Translations under genes and position numbers: made by a program | Part shown: positions 5,743-6,061 of the stretch, one piece after another | Numbering within the stretch: the first letter of the stretch is position 1 | Layout: every line of letters begins with the position of its first letter | The notes under the pieces: generated by a model | What the model was told of the DNA's origin: nothing | What the model saw: the letters and a program-made list of their open reading frames with translations, nothing else | Database searches by the model: none | NCBI GenBank assembly: GCA_016875665.1 | Contig: VGPA01000082.1 | Span: forward strand, 1 to 6,061 | DNA: 6,061 bases | Direction: 5' to 3' | Origin: Chloroflexota bacterium | Lineage (GTDB): Bacteria > Chloroflexota > Limnocylindria > P2-11E

Positions 5743-6061
5743 ATGCCTGCGCGGAAAGCGGCGGCTCGCGTCACGACACGCACCGGCGACCGAGGCACCA
5801 CGTCGCTGTTCGGACCCGGCCGCGTCTCGAAGACCGACCCTCGCATCATGGCACTCGGCGACCTCGACGAGGCGCAGGCGGCCATGGGCGTGTGCCGCGC
5901 CGCCGAGCGGGGCAAGACGGCGGCCGTGCTCCTCGCGCTCCAGCGCGGAGTCTACGTCGTGATGTCGGAGGTCGCGACGCCGCGCGCGCGGCGGGCCCGG
6001 CTTTCCCAGCGCATCGACGCGGCCTCGGTCGCGGAGCTCGACGCGCTCGCGGCGACGCTGC
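5743..6061 (+). CDS. pduO: PduO-type cob(I)alamin adenosyltransferase (C-terminus outside window)
   Basis: The first 106 codons of a PduO-family ATP:cob(I)alamin adenosyltransferase, which makes adenosylcobalamin, the cofactor of mutases and some ribonucleotide reductases. The N-terminal ATP-binding signature is clear: TRTGDRGTTSLFG at 12-24, RVSKTDPR at 27-34, then GDLDEAQAAMG at 39-49, aligning with the usual VDELNxALG helix. LQRGVYVVMSEVATP at 66-80 corresponds to the next core helix. The Gln at 45 and the replacement of the usual DELN by DEAQ are mild departures from the common sequence. The ATG at 5743 has no close Shine-Dalgarno (the nearest is AGGA about 20 bases upstream), so it may be weakly translated or near-leaderless. 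It diverges from the recA cluster across an 82-base region. The functional link to recA is probably none. Confidence 0.88.
   Translation, partial: MPARKAAARVTTRTGDRGTTSLFGPGRVSKTDPRIMALGDLDEAQAAMGVCRAAERGKTAAVLLALQRGVYVVMSEVATPRARRARLSQRIDAASVAELDALAATL

Noticed and set aside
5661..5915. Longer N-terminus (135 residues) for the small gene before recA
   Set aside because: It would overlap the divergent adenosyltransferase gene and its upstream part looks like shadow sequence. GGAGGT before the ATG at 5660 and a promoter between 5706 and 5733 favour the short form.

Overview
The window comes from a very GC-rich bacterial chromosome. It is tightly packed housekeeping DNA with no mobile elements, RNA genes or CRISPR arrays that I can see. 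G or C dominates third codon positions in every gene, and GTG starts are common (recA, ymdB-like, PHP and membrane-protein genes). The RNase Y / YmdB-like pair excludes typical gamma-proteobacteria. The overall style suits a high-GC Chloroflexota (Limnocylindria-like) or a deep-branching actinobacterium, but that assignment is inference and weak.

Layout from right to left, following the main minus-strand gene train: a candidate promoter (5706-5733) and a strong ribosome binding site lead into a 50-residue lysine-rich protein of unknown function (5508-5660). recA (4476-5495) follows after 12 bases, and recX (3989-4492) overlaps the end of recA. A pterin-4a-carbinolamine dehydratase gene (3681-3992) then lies on the opposite strand. 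Next come RNase Y (rny, 2064-3596), a YmdB-family cyclic-nucleotide phosphodiesterase (1275-2051), a PHP-domain phosphoesterase resembling YciV/RNase AM (419-1270), and the start of a multi-pass membrane protein (1-419), spaced by 12, 4 and -1 bases. At the right edge a PduO-type cobalamin adenosyltransferase (5743 onward) diverges from the recA cluster and runs out of the window.

Functionally there are two modules. One is recombination and repair: RecA with its modulator RecX, plus an unknown basic protein. The other looks like an RNA-turnover operon: a membrane-anchored endoribonuclease, a metallophosphoesterase known to travel with it, a PHP enzyme of a family that acts on short RNA or 3',5'-bisphosphate nucleotides, and an uncharacterised membrane protein. 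The dehydratase is wedged between the modules in antisense, sharing a CTAG with the recX stop and an 84-base divergent region with rny.

The most interesting non-coding signal is in that 84-base region. On the rny transcript strand it can form an 8-bp stem closed by a GCAA (GNRA) tetraloop just upstream of the rny ribosome binding site, and a 9-base near-palindrome occurs twice, 39 bases apart. No canonical SOS box was found by eye in front of recA or its leader gene. I see no convincing new defence or mobile system here.
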